A model generated the notes under the pieces. It saw only the letters and a program-made list of their open reading frames with translations, had not been told where the DNA came from and did no database searches. 64,000 bases of DNA from Peptoniphilus mikwangii (lineage in GTDB: Bacteria > Bacillota > Clostridia > Tissierellales > Peptoniphilaceae), in NCBI RefSeq assembly GCF_000468535.1, contig NZ_AUQY01000002.1, forward strand, positions 310,001 to 374,000. The letters are read 5' to 3'. A program made the translations under genes and the position numbers. Below, in pieces: positions 16,549 through 25,193 of the stretch (its first letter is position 1; every line of letters begins with the position of its first letter).

Positions 16549-17491
16549 ATAATTTGTGATTTGATTTAATAGTTCTTACTGTTCCGCTCGGAAGTCTAAG
16601 CACTAATGTTTCAGTCTTGGCTGAATCTTTTCCGAAAAATTTAACTCCATCTAAAATTTCTCCCTTAGAAACTCCTGTTGCAGAAAATAAAACTTCATTT
16701 CCCTTTACAAGATCATCAATATAGTAAATTTTTTCTAAATCACTATTTAAATCTTTACATCTATTCATTTGCATTTCATCTGTAGGATGAAGTCTTCCCT
16801 GAAAATCTCCTCCTAAACATTTAAGAGCTGCTGCTGCAATAACTCCTTCAGGAGCTCCGCCCATTCCCATTATAAGATCAATACCTGAATCTTCAAAACA
16901 AGTTTCAATAGCAGTAACTATATCACCATCAGAAACTTTTTTTATTCTAGCTCCTATAGATCTTATTTCTTCTACTATTTTTTCGTGTCTTGGTCTATCC
17001 AATATGGCAACTGTTATATCTTCAATGTTTTTATCAAGAGCTTTAGCTACCCTCTTAATGTTTTCTGTAGGAGTATCATCTAAATTTATTTGACCTTTCG
17101 CTTTTGGACCACATGCTATTTTATCCATATAAACATCAGGCGCATTCAATAAACATCCTCTTGGTGCAACTGCAACTACCGCAATAGCATTATTCATTCC
17201 CTTTGCTATTGATGTAGTTCCGTCAAGCGGATCTACTGCAATATCGACTTTATCAAATTCTTCGCATGTTCCTCCGATATGTTCCCCTATATAAAGCATA
17301 GGAGCTTCATCAATTTCTCCTTCTCCAATTACTACTACACCATCAATTTCAACAGTGTCAAACATTCTTCTCATTGCGTCAACTGCAGCTCCATCAGCAG
17401 CATTTTTGTCTCCCTTTCCAAGAAATTTTGCTGCAGAAAGTGCAGCAGCTTCAGTTACTCTCGCAAGATTAAGTGCTAAATTTCTGTTCAT
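16523..17491 (-). CDS. glpX: Class II fructose-1,6-bisphosphatase
   Basis: GlpX hydrolyses fructose-1,6-bisphosphate to fructose-6-phosphate in gluconeogenesis. The 322-aa product has the lithium-sensitive phosphatase metal motifs: VVIGEGEIDEAPMLY, AVDPLDGTTSIAKG, VAILDRPRH and IMGMGGAPEGVIAAAALK. The start used is ATG 17491 (MNRNLALNLARVTEAA), with AAGGAG nine bases upstream; the upstream start at 17518 would lie over the transaldolase stop and add nine unconserved residues. It follows the transaldolase gene by one base, and rho is next, an arrangement like the tal-glpX-rho region of bacilli and clostridia. Confidence 0.97.
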   Translation of the reverse strand: MNRNLALNLARVTEAAALSAAKFLGKGDKNAADGAAVDAMRRMFDTVEIDGVVVIGEGEIDEAPMLYIGEHIGGTCEEFDKVDIAVDPLDGTTSIAKGMNNAIAVVAVAPRGCLLNAPDVYMDKIACGPKAKGQINLDDTPTENIKRVAKALDKNIEDITVAILDRPRHEKIVEEIRSIGARIKKVSDGDIVTAIETCFEDSGIDLIMGMGGAPEGVIAAAALKCLGGDFQGRLHPTDEMQMNRCKDLNSDLEKIYYIDDLVKGNEVLFSATGVSKGEILDGVKFFGKDSAKTETLVLRLPSGTVRTIKSNHKLSQKPEYAK

Positions 17492-17492
17492 T

Positions 17493-18149
17493 CTAAAAAT
17501 CTCCTTTTGTTCTAACATCTCTAAAATCTTTCAAAAACCTCTCTATACCAATCTCCGTAAGGGGATGAGTAGTCATTTGTTTAAATACTTTATAAGGTAT
17601 AGTTGCTATATCTACACCACTTTTTGCACATTCATAAACATGAATTGTATTTCTTACAGATGCAGCTATAATTTCTGTTTCTATTCCGTAAATATTGAAT
17701 ATTTCACTTAAATCTCTTATTAATTCCATTCCATCTTGTCCTATATCATCAAGTCTTCCTACAAACGGACTTACATAGTTTGCTCCTGCACTCGCTGCAA
17801 GAAGTGCTTGATTAACAGAAAAAATTAATGTTACATTTGTTTTTATTCCTTTTTTTGAAAGAATATTAACCGCCTTTAAACCTTCTTGTGTCATAGGAAT
17901 TTTTACTATTATATTTTTGTTTATTTTAGAAAGCTCCATAGCTTGAGTAATCATAGTTTCGCTGTCAAGAGCTGTTACTTCTGCAGATATCGGTCCGTCT
18001 ACTATTTCTGCAATTTCTCTAACTACATCTTCAAAAACTCTTCCCTCTTTTGCTATAAGACTTGGATTTGTTGTGACTCCGGATATAATTCCCCAGGAAT
18101 TAATCTCCCTTATCTCATCTAAATTTGCAGTATCAATAAAAAATTTCAT
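17493..18149 (-). CDS. Transaldolase / fructose-6-phosphate aldolase family
   Basis: The 218-aa protein is a short-form transaldolase (TalC/MipB type), moving a dihydroxyacetone unit between sugar phosphates in the non-oxidative pentose phosphate pathway. Motifs: [29 protein letters not shown], the Schiff-base lysine in [19 protein letters not shown] and [14 protein letters not shown]. Short members have either transaldolase or F6P-aldolase activity; the sequence read here does not separate them securely, so no symbol is given. GAGGATAAATT precedes the ATG. Confidence 0.93.
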   Translation of the reverse strand: MKFFIDTANLDEIREINSWGIISGVTTNPSLIAKEGRVFEDVVREIAEIVDGPISAEVTALDSETMITQAMELSKINKNIIVKIPMTQEGLKAVNILSKKGIKTNVTLIFSVNQALLAASAGANYVSPFVGRLDDIGQDGMELIRDLSEIFNIYGIETEIIAASVRNTIHVYECAKSGVDIATIPYKVFKQMTTHPLTEIGIERFLKDFRDVRTKGDF

Positions 18150-18152
18150 AAT

Positions 18153-18629
18153 TTATCCTCTTTCTACTAAAATTACAACAGCCTCTGCTGATATTCCTTC
18201 TTCTCTTCCTATAAAACCAAGATGCTCGGTAGTAGTTGCCTTTACAGATATATTTTTAATATCTGTATTTAAAATATCCGCTATTGTTTTACGCATAGCA
18301 AGTATATGATCTTTTAACTTTGGTCTTTGTGCTGCAACGACAGTATCAATGTTTCCAATTTCATATCCTTTATCTATCATTATATCATAAACTTTTCTAA
18401 GAAGTATTTTAGAATCAATATCCTTATATTTATCATCTGTATCAGGAAACAATTTACCAATATCTCCAAGTGATAATGCTCCTAAAATGGAATCCATTAT
18501 TGCGTGAATTAATACATCTGCATCAGAATGTCCAAGAAGCCCTTTTTCATATTCTATCTCTATCCCTCCGAGAAAAAGTTTTCTATCTTCTACAAGTTCA
18601 TGAACATCATATCCTATACCTATTCTCAT
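18153..18629 (-). CDS. ispF: 2-C-methyl-D-erythritol 2,4-cyclodiphosphate synthase
   Basis: IspF performs the cyclising step of the MEP isoprenoid pathway, releasing CMP. The 158-aa trimeric enzyme shows the zinc-site signature [36 protein letters not shown] with ALGDIG-type context, [10 protein letters not shown], and the C-terminal [29 protein letters not shown] lies directly before the ATG. It follows ispD by 8 bp, so the two steps flanking the IspE kinase are co-transcribed; ispE itself is not in this window. Confidence 0.98.
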   Translation of the reverse strand: MRIGIGYDVHELVEDRKLFLGGIEIEYEKGLLGHSDADVLIHAIMDSILGALSLGDIGKLFPDTDDKYKDIDSKILLRKVYDIMIDKGYEIGNIDTVVAAQRPKLKDHILAMRKTIADILNTDIKNISVKATTTEHLGFIGREEGISAEAVVILVERG

Positions 18630-18637
18630 GTTACCTC

Positions 18638-19336
18638 CTAAGTATTATCCTTATTAATAGCCTCTGCAATAATTAAATCTTCCGGAGTAGTTATTTTTAT
18701 ATTATTATAGTCATTTAAAATAAGCTTTACTTTTCTATTTGTCTTTTCTACCAAAGAACAATCGTCGGTTCCATAATATCCTTCATCATAAGCCTGCTTA
18801 TATGCTCCAATAATTATATTTTTTAAAAATACTTGCGGAGTTTGAATTGCCCAAAGTTCTGCTCTGTTTGGAGTATAATCTACAATTTCGCCATTTAATG
18901 AAACTTTTATAGTATCCTTAACCGGATTTGCAAGAGTACAACTTCCAGTTTCAAAAACAGACTCAATAGCATAGTCAATTTTAGCTACATCAACAAAAGG
19001 TCTTGCCCCATCATGTGTCAAAACTATTTTTGTATCATCCGGCATATTAATGAGTCCATTATAAATTGAATCTTGCCTTTCTTTTCCACCATATACAAGC
19101 TTAAACGGCTTATTAATTCCATACTTACTTATAATTTCTCCAACATAATTTATATCTGAGCGCCTTATTATTAAAATAATAAAATCAATATATTTAGAAA
19201 ATTCAATTTTTTTAATCGTATGAGCAAGTATCGGAATATCATTTATAGATAAAAACTGTTTATTCAAACTATTTTTCATCCTCTTACCCATACCGGCAGC
19301 AGCTATTATTGCCGTTACATAATTATCCTTATACAT
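18638..19336 (-). CDS. ispD: 2-C-methyl-D-erythritol 4-phosphate cytidylyltransferase
   Basis: IspD couples CTP to MEP, giving CDP-methylerythritol. The 232-aa nucleotidyltransferase has AAGMGKRM in [44 protein letters not shown], and the C-terminal [11 protein letters not shown]. It sits downstream of a PBP gene by 7 bp. Isoprenoid supply here feeds undecaprenyl phosphate, the lipid carrier used by the SEDS/PBP pair upstream, which makes the clustering sensible though not proven functional. Confidence 0.97.
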   Translation of the reverse strand: MYKDNYVTAIIAAAGMGKRMKNSLNKQFLSINDIPILAHTIKKIEFSKYIDFIILIIRRSDINYVGEIISKYGINKPFKLVYGGKERQDSIYNGLINMPDDTKIVLTHDGARPFVDVAKIDYAIESVFETGSCTLANPVKDTIKVSLNGEIVDYTPNRAELWAIQTPQVFLKNIIIGAYKQAYDEGYYGTDDCSLVEKTNRKVKLILNDYNNIKITTPEDLIIAEAINKDNT

Positions 19337-19343
19337 TTTTCTC

Positions 19344-20783
19344 CTACTTATTTAACTGACTAAGTGAATAGTTTATAATTTCCTGTGCCATAGGAGCAGC
19401 AACTTCTCCACCAAGTTGGTCTACATTTTGAATTACAATTGCAACTGCAATTTGAGGATCTTCGGCCGGCGCAAAACCTATAAACCATGCATTATTAATA
19501 GATTTTTCAACTGAACGTTGTGCAGTTCCTGTCTTTCCTGCTACCTGCACATTTCTAAGTGCAGCACTTTTACCGGATCCTTTATTTACAACATTTATCA
19601 TCATTTCTCTAATTTGATTTGCCGTTTCTACTTTCATTGCTTCTGATAAAACTTCAGGTTTGTTTTCTAATATAGTATTCCCCGCATTATTAGTTACTTT
19701 AGAAACTAAGTACGGCTTCATCATTTTCCCTTCATTAGCAACTGCAGATGCTACCATACACATTTCAAGCGGTGTTGCTCCAATATCCGCTTGTCCTATA
19801 CCTGCAGATGCAAGTGCCTGATTATCCCAATCTTTATACTTACATTTTGATATTGCGAGCTCTGTTGTAGTTGTATTTAGGTCAAATTGAATTTTTTTGT
19901 TGAACATAAATTTTTCAGCAGTTTCACCAAACTTATCTTTTCCAACTCCTATTGCTTTATTTGCAAAATATGTGTTCACTGAAAAAGTGAATGCTTCCAT
20001 TAAATTTATATCTCCATATACCATATTTTTAGAGTTTTTTATTGGATAACCGCCCAATTTTTCTTCACCGATATCAGTATAATCTTGATTTATTCCACTT
20101 TCTATTATTGATGCCGCTGTAACTATTTTCATAGTTGAACCGGGAGTATATAATCCTTGAATTGCATTATTAAAAAATGCTCCTTCATTTCTTTCAACTA
20201 TTGCAGCATAATCTTTGTCTATAGACTCGACATTAAAATCAGGATAAGAAACTAAAGATAAAATTTCTCCTGTTTTTGGTTTCATTACGACTATAGCGCC
20301 TTTTTCTCCAAGTTCATCAAGTAAATCTCTTGATCTTTGTTGTATATTGGTATCTGTTGTAAGAATCAAATTATTTCCTGCATTAACTTCAATTCTCTTA
20401 TCAAAAAATGCCCTTATCGCCTTTAATGTATTACTTCCCTCTCTTCCAAGTAAGTACTTATTATAACTTGATTCAATCCCCGAATTTCCTCTAACTTTAC
20501 TGGAATATCCAACTAAGTGAGAATAAATTGTAGGGTATGGATAATGTCTTTGGTACTTATATTTTTCTCCATCTGAATATGCTAACACTTCTCCATTTCT
20601 ATCAGATATGCTTCCTCTTTTTATTTCGGCAACTTTTAACACATCTCTTCTGTTTGCAGGATTATCTATAATTTTAGATGCTTTAAAAACGGTAAAGTAA
20701 CTTAAATATAATATCAAAGACAAAAATAAAACAATTAAAAAAACTAGTAATGTCAATATTTTTTTGTTTTCTTTTACGTCCAT
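19344..20783 (-). CDS. Penicillin-binding transpeptidase (PbpA-type class B PBP)
   Basis: The 479-aa protein has one N-terminal membrane helix (residues about 10-33), a short non-catalytic domain (RGSISDRNGEVLA) and a C-terminal transpeptidase with the three penicillin-binding motifs: STMK (about residue 216), SVN in FTFSVNTYF, and KTGTAQ. It resembles actinobacterial PbpA-type class B PBPs, which lack the large dimerisation domain of PBP2/PBP3. It cross-links peptidoglycan outside the membrane, presumably with the SEDS glycosyltransferase upstream, one base away. ATG 20783 follows GAGGTG; the upstream start at 20840 would overlap the SEDS gene by 56 bp and is rejected. Confidence 0.95.
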   Translation of the reverse strand: MDVKENKKILTLLVFLIVLFLSLILYLSYFTVFKASKIIDNPANRRDVLKVAEIKRGSISDRNGEVLAYSDGEKYKYQRHYPYPTIYSHLVGYSSKVRGNSGIESSYNKYLLGREGSNTLKAIRAFFDKRIEVNAGNNLILTTDTNIQQRSRDLLDELGEKGAIVVMKPKTGEILSLVSYPDFNVESIDKDYAAIVERNEGAFFNNAIQGLYTPGSTMKIVTAASIIESGINQDYTDIGEEKLGGYPIKNSKNMVYGDINLMEAFTFSVNTYFANKAIGVGKDKFGETAEKFMFNKKIQFDLNTTTTELAISKCKYKDWDNQALASAGIGQADIGATPLEMCMVASAVANEGKMMKPYLVSKVTNNAGNTILENKPEVLSEAMKVETANQIREMMINVVNKGSGKSAALRNVQVAGKTGTAQRSVEKSINNAWFIGFAPAEDPQIAVAIVIQNVDQLGGEVAAPMAQEIINYSLSQLNK

Positions 20784-20784
20784 T

Positions 20785-22035
20785 CTACACCTCATTATAC
20801 TTATAAGACATATCTTCACTTGCAACTTGAAGTATTCCAAGCGCTATACAACTTGAAATCATTGAAGATCCCCCATAAGACACAAACGGCAAGGTAATTC
20901 CTGTCATTGGAATTAATTTAATTACCCCACCTATATTTAAAAATGTCTGTACTGCAAAAAGTACAGCAACACAAATTGATATAATTCTATAAAACTTATA
21001 TTCTTGGCTTATCGCAATTTTTATACCCCTATATGTCAATAGCATAAATAGCATTATTATACCTATTCCTGTAAAAATTCCCATTTCTTCACAAATTATA
21101 GGAAATATAAAATCAGAATATCCAACAGGTATCAATTTTGGATATCCAAGTCCAATACCTGTTCCAAAGAATCCTCCCTCACTAATAGCAAATAGAGATT
21201 GAACTATTTGACTTCCTTTTCCATAAATTTTATCAGGTGTCCATGGATTTAACCAAATATCGACACGAACTCTAACGTGGTTAAAAATTAAATATCCTAA
21301 AACTGCTCCTGCTATCATTAATGCTATATTGACAAGAATTACTTTTTTATTATCTTCATAAACAAATTGAATCCCGGTAAATATTGCCAAAAATATGGCT
21401 GCTGTTCCAAGATCTTTTTGAATAAACAACAAGCCTATTAAAAAATAGATAATTATCATTAATGTATATGGTTTAAACCTAAATTTTTTACTTATTTGAT
21501 ATTGGAAACTGGTATAATATGCAGCTACTAAAAAAATTACTATTATTTTAGTAATTTCTGACGGTTGCATTGAAAAGCTTCCCATGGATATCCAGTTTTT
21601 TGCACCCATCCCTTGATCGGTACCAAAAACTGCAGTAATTAAAAACAAAAATATTGAAATAGCAAAATAATGCAATGTATATTTTTCAAGCCTTCTGAAA
21701 ACTCTCATTGCAAAATAAGTAATATAAAATAGTGAAATTCCCACTAATGACCAAACAATTTGTCTTATTCCAAGACTTGGATTTATTCTATATATAGTTA
21801 TTATGCCTATTGATAAAAGCATAGAAGCTATTAAGAATAAATAATTATCTCCGGTAGAAACTCTACCTAATATAAAATTTGAAATATATAATATTAAAAC
21901 AAGACCTGTAAATAAAAGTACAATGTATTTATCTACATGTTTATTATTAAAAAAGAATAAAAGTAAAATACTCAGTAATTCAAATGCCAATAATAAATCT
22001 CTTGGGCGTCTTGTTTTTAAAACCTTTTCTAACAT
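20785..22035 (-). CDS. SEDS peptidoglycan polymerase (RodA/FtsW family)
   Basis: The 416-aa polytopic protein has about 10-12 hydrophobic segments and SEDS hallmarks: QPSEITKI near the middle, QKDLGTA with the essential-type Asp, GIGLGYPK with DFIFPIICEE, and the C-terminal GITLPFVSYGGSS. It polymerises glycan strands from lipid II. A second SEDS gene at 61833 sits in the division cluster, so this copy, next to an FHA protein and a PbpA-type PBP, is the better candidate for elongation or a specialised role; RodA versus FtsW cannot be settled by reading alone. ATG 22035 follows GGGGGT. Confidence 0.93.
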   Translation of the reverse strand: MLEKVLKTRRPRDLLLAFELLSILLLFFFNNKHVDKYIVLLFTGLVLILYISNFILGRVSTGDNYLFLIASMLLSIGIITIYRINPSLGIRQIVWSLVGISLFYITYFAMRVFRRLEKYTLHYFAISIFLFLITAVFGTDQGMGAKNWISMGSFSMQPSEITKIIVIFLVAAYYTSFQYQISKKFRFKPYTLMIIIYFLIGLLFIQKDLGTAAIFLAIFTGIQFVYEDNKKVILVNIALMIAGAVLGYLIFNHVRVRVDIWLNPWTPDKIYGKGSQIVQSLFAISEGGFFGTGIGLGYPKLIPVGYSDFIFPIICEEMGIFTGIGIIMLFMLLTYRGIKIAISQEYKFYRIISICVAVLFAVQTFLNIGGVIKLIPMTGITLPFVSYGGSSMISSCIALGILQVASEDMSYKYNEV

Positions 22036-22036
22036 G

Positions 22037-22474
22037 TTACCCCCTATTATCGACGAAAATAAATTGGATAAATCCGACACCTATTTTATCTCCATTTCTA
22101 AGCTCTATAATATCATGAACTTCTTCTCCATTTAAAAAAGTTCCATTAGCCGAATCTAAATCCTCTAAAAAATATGAATTCCCATCTTCAATTATTTTTA
22201 TATGCTCTTTGCTTACAAATTTATCCTTTATAACTATATCACATTTTGATGAACGTCCAGCTACAACTTTCCCTTTTAATACATAATATTCATGCATTTT
22301 AAAATTTAAAGTATCCAGTCTATTTACTACTTTTAAATATGCTGTATCCGGAGACGATCCTTTTTTATCCATGCTTCTTATGTCAAGATACATAAGTCTT
22401 ATAATTCCAAAAATAAATAAATATATTATAAATATGAATATATATTTTAAAACTTGTGATATTAATTCAAACAC
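22037..22474 (-). CDS. Membrane-anchored FHA-domain protein
   Basis: The 145-aa protein has one N-terminal membrane segment (residues about 8-28) and a cytoplasmic FHA phosphothreonine-binding domain over the last ~80 residues: VVAGRSSKCDIVIKD, VSKEHIKI and DLDSANGTFLNGEEV contain the conserved G-R-S, S-x-x-H and N-G residues. It likely docks on proteins phosphorylated by a Ser/Thr kinase such as the PASTA kinase at 38326-40290. It is the first gene of a ten-gene run ending at 13337 and resembles FhaB in actinobacterial fhaB-rodA-pbpA clusters. The start is GTG 22474 behind AGAGAGGTG. Confidence 0.93.
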   Translation of the reverse strand: MFELISQVLKYIFIFIIYLFIFGIIRLMYLDIRSMDKKGSSPDTAYLKVVNRLDTLNFKMHEYYVLKGKVVAGRSSKCDIVIKDKFVSKEHIKIIEDGNSYFLEDLDSANGTFLNGEEVHDIIELRNGDKIGVGFIQFIFVDNRG

Positions 22475-22584
22475 TTTTACACCTCTCTAATATAATCAAC
22501 AATATAATATCACAAATTTAAATTAAATTAAACAAAAATGATATTTATGGTGTTAGTATGATAGAATATAAATGGTGATACATT
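22475..22584. promoter_or_regulatory. Divergent promoter region between the FHA operon and recX
   Basis: These 110 AT-rich bases must hold both promoters. Possible -10s are TATTAT/TATATT on the minus strand (GTGATATTATATTG) and TATGAT or TATAAA on the plus strand before recX. No consensus -35 is convincing on either strand, and no operator-like repeat is seen. Confidence 0.4.
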
Positions 22585-23196
22585 ATGATTATAAAAAATA
22601 TTTTATATAACAAAAAATCTAATACTTTTACTGTAAATACTGACACTGACTACAATTTTGAAATTTTAGAAGATACCTTAGTAAAATTTAATTTGTATAA
22701 GTCAATGGAAATAAATCATGAAATTATAAAAAACATTTTATTTGAAAATAAAAAATATATAGCTATAAATTTAAGCCTAAAATATATAAAAAATTTAAAA
22801 ACTGAATATGAAATAAGAGAATATTTAAAATTAAATCAAATAGAAACCGAAATAATAGATGAAACTATTTGTTACTTACAGTCTATGAACTATATAGATG
22901 ATCTGAAATATGCTAAATATTATACATCCGACAAAATAAGAATAAATAAACATGGACTTCAAAAAATTAGACTTGCTCTATCATTAAAAGGAATAAATAA
23001 AAATATAATAGATTCCGTTTTTGAAGATGCAGATACGGACACCGAACATAAAAATTTATTATCTGAAATAGAAAAGAAAATTAAGTATAATAAAACAGAT
23101 AAAAATCAATATGAGAAATTACTTAAATATTTAACAAATAAAGGATACAGTTATAGTAAAATAAAATTGGCTTTAAAGGAGATAGATTATAAATAA
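22585..23196 (+). CDS. recX: Recombination regulator RecX
   Basis: RecX binds RecA filaments and modulates recombinase activity. The 203-aa product has the triple three-helix repeats of the family: ALKYIKNLKTEYEIREYL early, ICYLQSMNYIDDLKYAKYYTSDKI with KHGLQKIRLALSLKGI in the middle, and LLKYLTNKGYSYSKIKLAL at the C terminus. The N-terminal ~70 residues (MIIKNILYNKKSNTFTV) are the variable region common in Firmicute RecX. GGTGAT precedes the ATG. recA is not in the window. Confidence 0.93.
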   Translation: MIIKNILYNKKSNTFTVNTDTDYNFEILEDTLVKFNLYKSMEINHEIIKNILFENKKYIAINLSLKYIKNLKTEYEIREYLKLNQIETEIIDETICYLQSMNYIDDLKYAKYYTSDKIRINKHGLQKIRLALSLKGINKNIIDSVFEDADTDTEHKNLLSEIEKKIKYNKTDKNQYEKLLKYLTNKGYSYSKIKLALKEIDYK

Positions 23197-23441
23197 TGAA
23201 TTATTTTGTGTATATATTAGAATGTTCTGATAAAACTCTATATACAGGATATACTGTAGATTTATCTAAAAGAATTCTACTTCATAATTCAAAACTCGGC
23301 GCTAAGTATACAAGAGGAAGAACTCCTGTAACTTTAAAATATTTTGAAAAATTTAACAATAAGTCGGATGCTTTAAGAAGAGAAATTGAAATAAAAAAAC
23401 TTTCGAAAACTCAAAAATTAAATCTAATAAAAAAGGGATAG
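23196..23441 (+). CDS. GIY-YIG domain protein (YazA/YhbQ type)
   Basis: The 81-aa product is a stand-alone GIY-YIG nuclease-like domain: FVYILECSDKTLYTGYTVDL carries the first motif (VYI...YTG), followed by Arg in SKRILLHN, KYTRGRTPVTLKYFE, and the conserved Glu region LRREIEIKKLS. The fold is shared with UvrC and homing endonucleases; a role in DNA handling is likely but unproven for these small proteins. The ATG overlaps the recX stop by one base (TAATG), making a two-gene operon. Confidence 0.93.
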   Translation: MNYFVYILECSDKTLYTGYTVDLSKRILLHNSKLGAKYTRGRTPVTLKYFEKFNNKSDALRREIEIKKLSKTQKLNLIKKG

Positions 23442-23454
23442 TTTAAACTATCCC
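23435..23454. terminator. 20-bp perfect palindrome terminating the minus-strand lipoprotein operon
   Basis: GGGATAGTTT/AAACTATCCC is self-complementary. On the minus strand it is followed by TTTTTTATT, a good U-tract; on the plus strand by AAATCATTTTG, a poor one. It contains the stop codons of both convergent genes (plus-strand TAG 23439-23441, minus-strand TAG 23450-23448). Confidence 0.85.
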
Positions 23455-23756
23455 AAATCATTTTGTATTATACCAAGTATAAGCGCAAATAAAAATGAAA
23501 TTATTCCCGCTGCACTACTTATTACAAAAATAACTATATTATCTAAGTTTTCAGGGTTAAAAAGATCATTTACTACAGAAAAAAGAGAAAACATACCTAT
23601 ACATATTAAAAAAATTCCCGGTAAATATTTCACAAATCTCAAGCTTTTAGTTACAAAATTAACTACAAATGTAACAATTATAGCTGCTATTATAACATAA
23701 ATTGAAATCATTATGTATTGATTGTGCCCTGACATTATTTCAAGTATCTTTGACAT
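23448..23756 (-). CDS. Small membrane protein of unknown function
   Basis: The 102-aa protein is almost entirely hydrophobic with three predicted membrane segments (about 14-38, 42-62 and 72-96). I do not recognise the family. GGGGTGAG lies before the ATG. It is the last gene of the response regulator-kinase-lipoprotein run, which suggests an envelope role linked to that signalling system, but that is inference from position only. Confidence 0.75.
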   Translation of the reverse strand: MSKILEIMSGHNQYIMISIYVIIAAIIVTFVVNFVTKSLRFVKYLPGIFLICIGMFSLFSVVNDLFNPENLDNIVIFVISSAAGIISFLFALILGIIQNDLG

Positions 23757-23765
23757 AACTCACCC

Positions 23766-25193
23766 CTATTTTTCAGTAGATATTTCTTTATCCCACATTT
23801 GAGAATATTTTCCCATCGACCATTGCGTCATTATAGTTTCAGAATTTTTAGGTATTTTAATCTCATAAATAACATTTGGATTTATTTCCTTATTTATTAT
23901 ATTATAAACCTTCAAGCTTTCAATTTCCATAGTTATTAAAAATCTATTATTCGGAGAAATAAAAGCATCTTTTACATCAGGAAATTTTTCTTTTATTTCC
24001 GACATAGGAATAGATAGTTTATCATATTTTACAATATCTTTTGGAAGTAATATATTAAGATCAAAAATCTTATCTTTATAAGAATCGTCTTTAAACTTAA
24101 TTATTCCAACAAGTTTCCAAAATCCATTTTCTCTTATAAAACCGATATTAGAACTATCATAAAAACCCATTTCATTGCCGTTCATACTAACCATTCCGGC
24201 TCTTTTAAAAAGATACTCTCCATCTTTAACTATATCATCAAGATCTATCTGATTATGATTATTTAAAATATTTAATGAATATAAACTATATCTGTTCTCA
24301 TTTAAATATTGCTCAACAGTTTCATAGTAGTTAATATAATTTTCTGAAACAAACATAATTTCTTTTAAACTTGGTACTACTTCATTATTTATCTTAAATG
24401 ATTCATTGTTAAATTTTGAACTTACAATTACATCATCATTATAGAAATCTCCATTTTTTTGTCTATCAACTGAAATTTCAAAAAACTTGTTTTGTTTTGG
24501 CAATAAAATTTTATCAACTTCATTAGAATTTTCTATTTCATTATCTTTAAACTTAATAAAAATAGTCTTGTAGTCAAAAACTTTAGGCGATGATTCATCT
24601 TTTGTATATTTTATTCCAAGTAAAAATCCATTTTCACTTGATTTTATACTTTCAATACTTTCAGATCTATTAAATTCATCTTTTCCTCTTTTTAAAATTT
24701 CATTAAATTCATCATCACTTATTGTATCTGATATTTTAGTGATTTTTAAAAATACTTCATCTGCATAAATATAACATACATCTTCTGATGCTTTAATTAT
24801 TTCATAAAATAAGCTATATTTATCATAGATATCAACAATATACAAATTATCTGAATCTATATTTAACTTTTTCTTATTTATATCAAATTTCTTGTATAAA
24901 TAATTTGCAGCATTTACTTTTTTAGCTTTAAATGTTACATTTTCAGAATATAAATTTCCTACTATAGCACTATTGTTTGTAAAAACTACATCTTTTCCTA
25001 TATAGTCTTTATAATTGAAATTTACTTCCCCATAATCTTCTTTAAATACGCACTTTGTTATAATCCACTTCCCGCTTATTGGAGTTTTTGAAATAGTAGG
25101 TGTTTCTACTTTATTCATATCAATATTAATGAATGAACAACCTGTAAGAATTAAAAGCATCAGTGTAATTAAAACTAATTTCACTCTATTCAT
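23766..25193 (-). CDS. Predicted lipoprotein of unknown function
   Basis: The 475-aa product starts MNRVKLVLITLMLLILTGC, a lipoprotein signal peptide with lipobox LTGC (Cys19). The rest is a hydrophilic extracytoplasmic domain rich in Lys, Asp and Asn; the segments SGKWIITKC and GKDVVFTNNSAIVGN suggest a lipocalin-like or beta-rich N-terminal part. I do not recognise the family. ATG 25193 follows AAGGGTGAT and overlaps the kinase stop by 8 bp. Position directly behind the kinase parallels the YycH/YycI accessory proteins of WalK, but I see no sequence resemblance to them. Confidence 0.85.
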   Translation of the reverse strand: MNRVKLVLITLMLLILTGCSFINIDMNKVETPTISKTPISGKWIITKCVFKEDYGEVNFNYKDYIGKDVVFTNNSAIVGNLYSENVTFKAKKVNAANYLYKKFDINKKKLNIDSDNLYIVDIYDKYSLFYEIIKASEDVCYIYADEVFLKITKISDTISDDEFNEILKRGKDEFNRSESIESIKSSENGFLLGIKYTKDESSPKVFDYKTIFIKFKDNEIENSNEVDKILLPKQNKFFEISVDRQKNGDFYNDDVIVSSKFNNESFKINNEVVPSLKEIMFVSENYINYYETVEQYLNENRYSLYSLNILNNHNQIDLDDIVKDGEYLFKRAGMVSMNGNEMGFYDSSNIGFIRENGFWKLVGIIKFKDDSYKDKIFDLNILLPKDIVKYDKLSIPMSEIKEKFPDVKDAFISPNNRFLITMEIESLKVYNIINKEINPNVIYEIKIPKNSETIMTQWSMGKYSQMWDKEISTEK

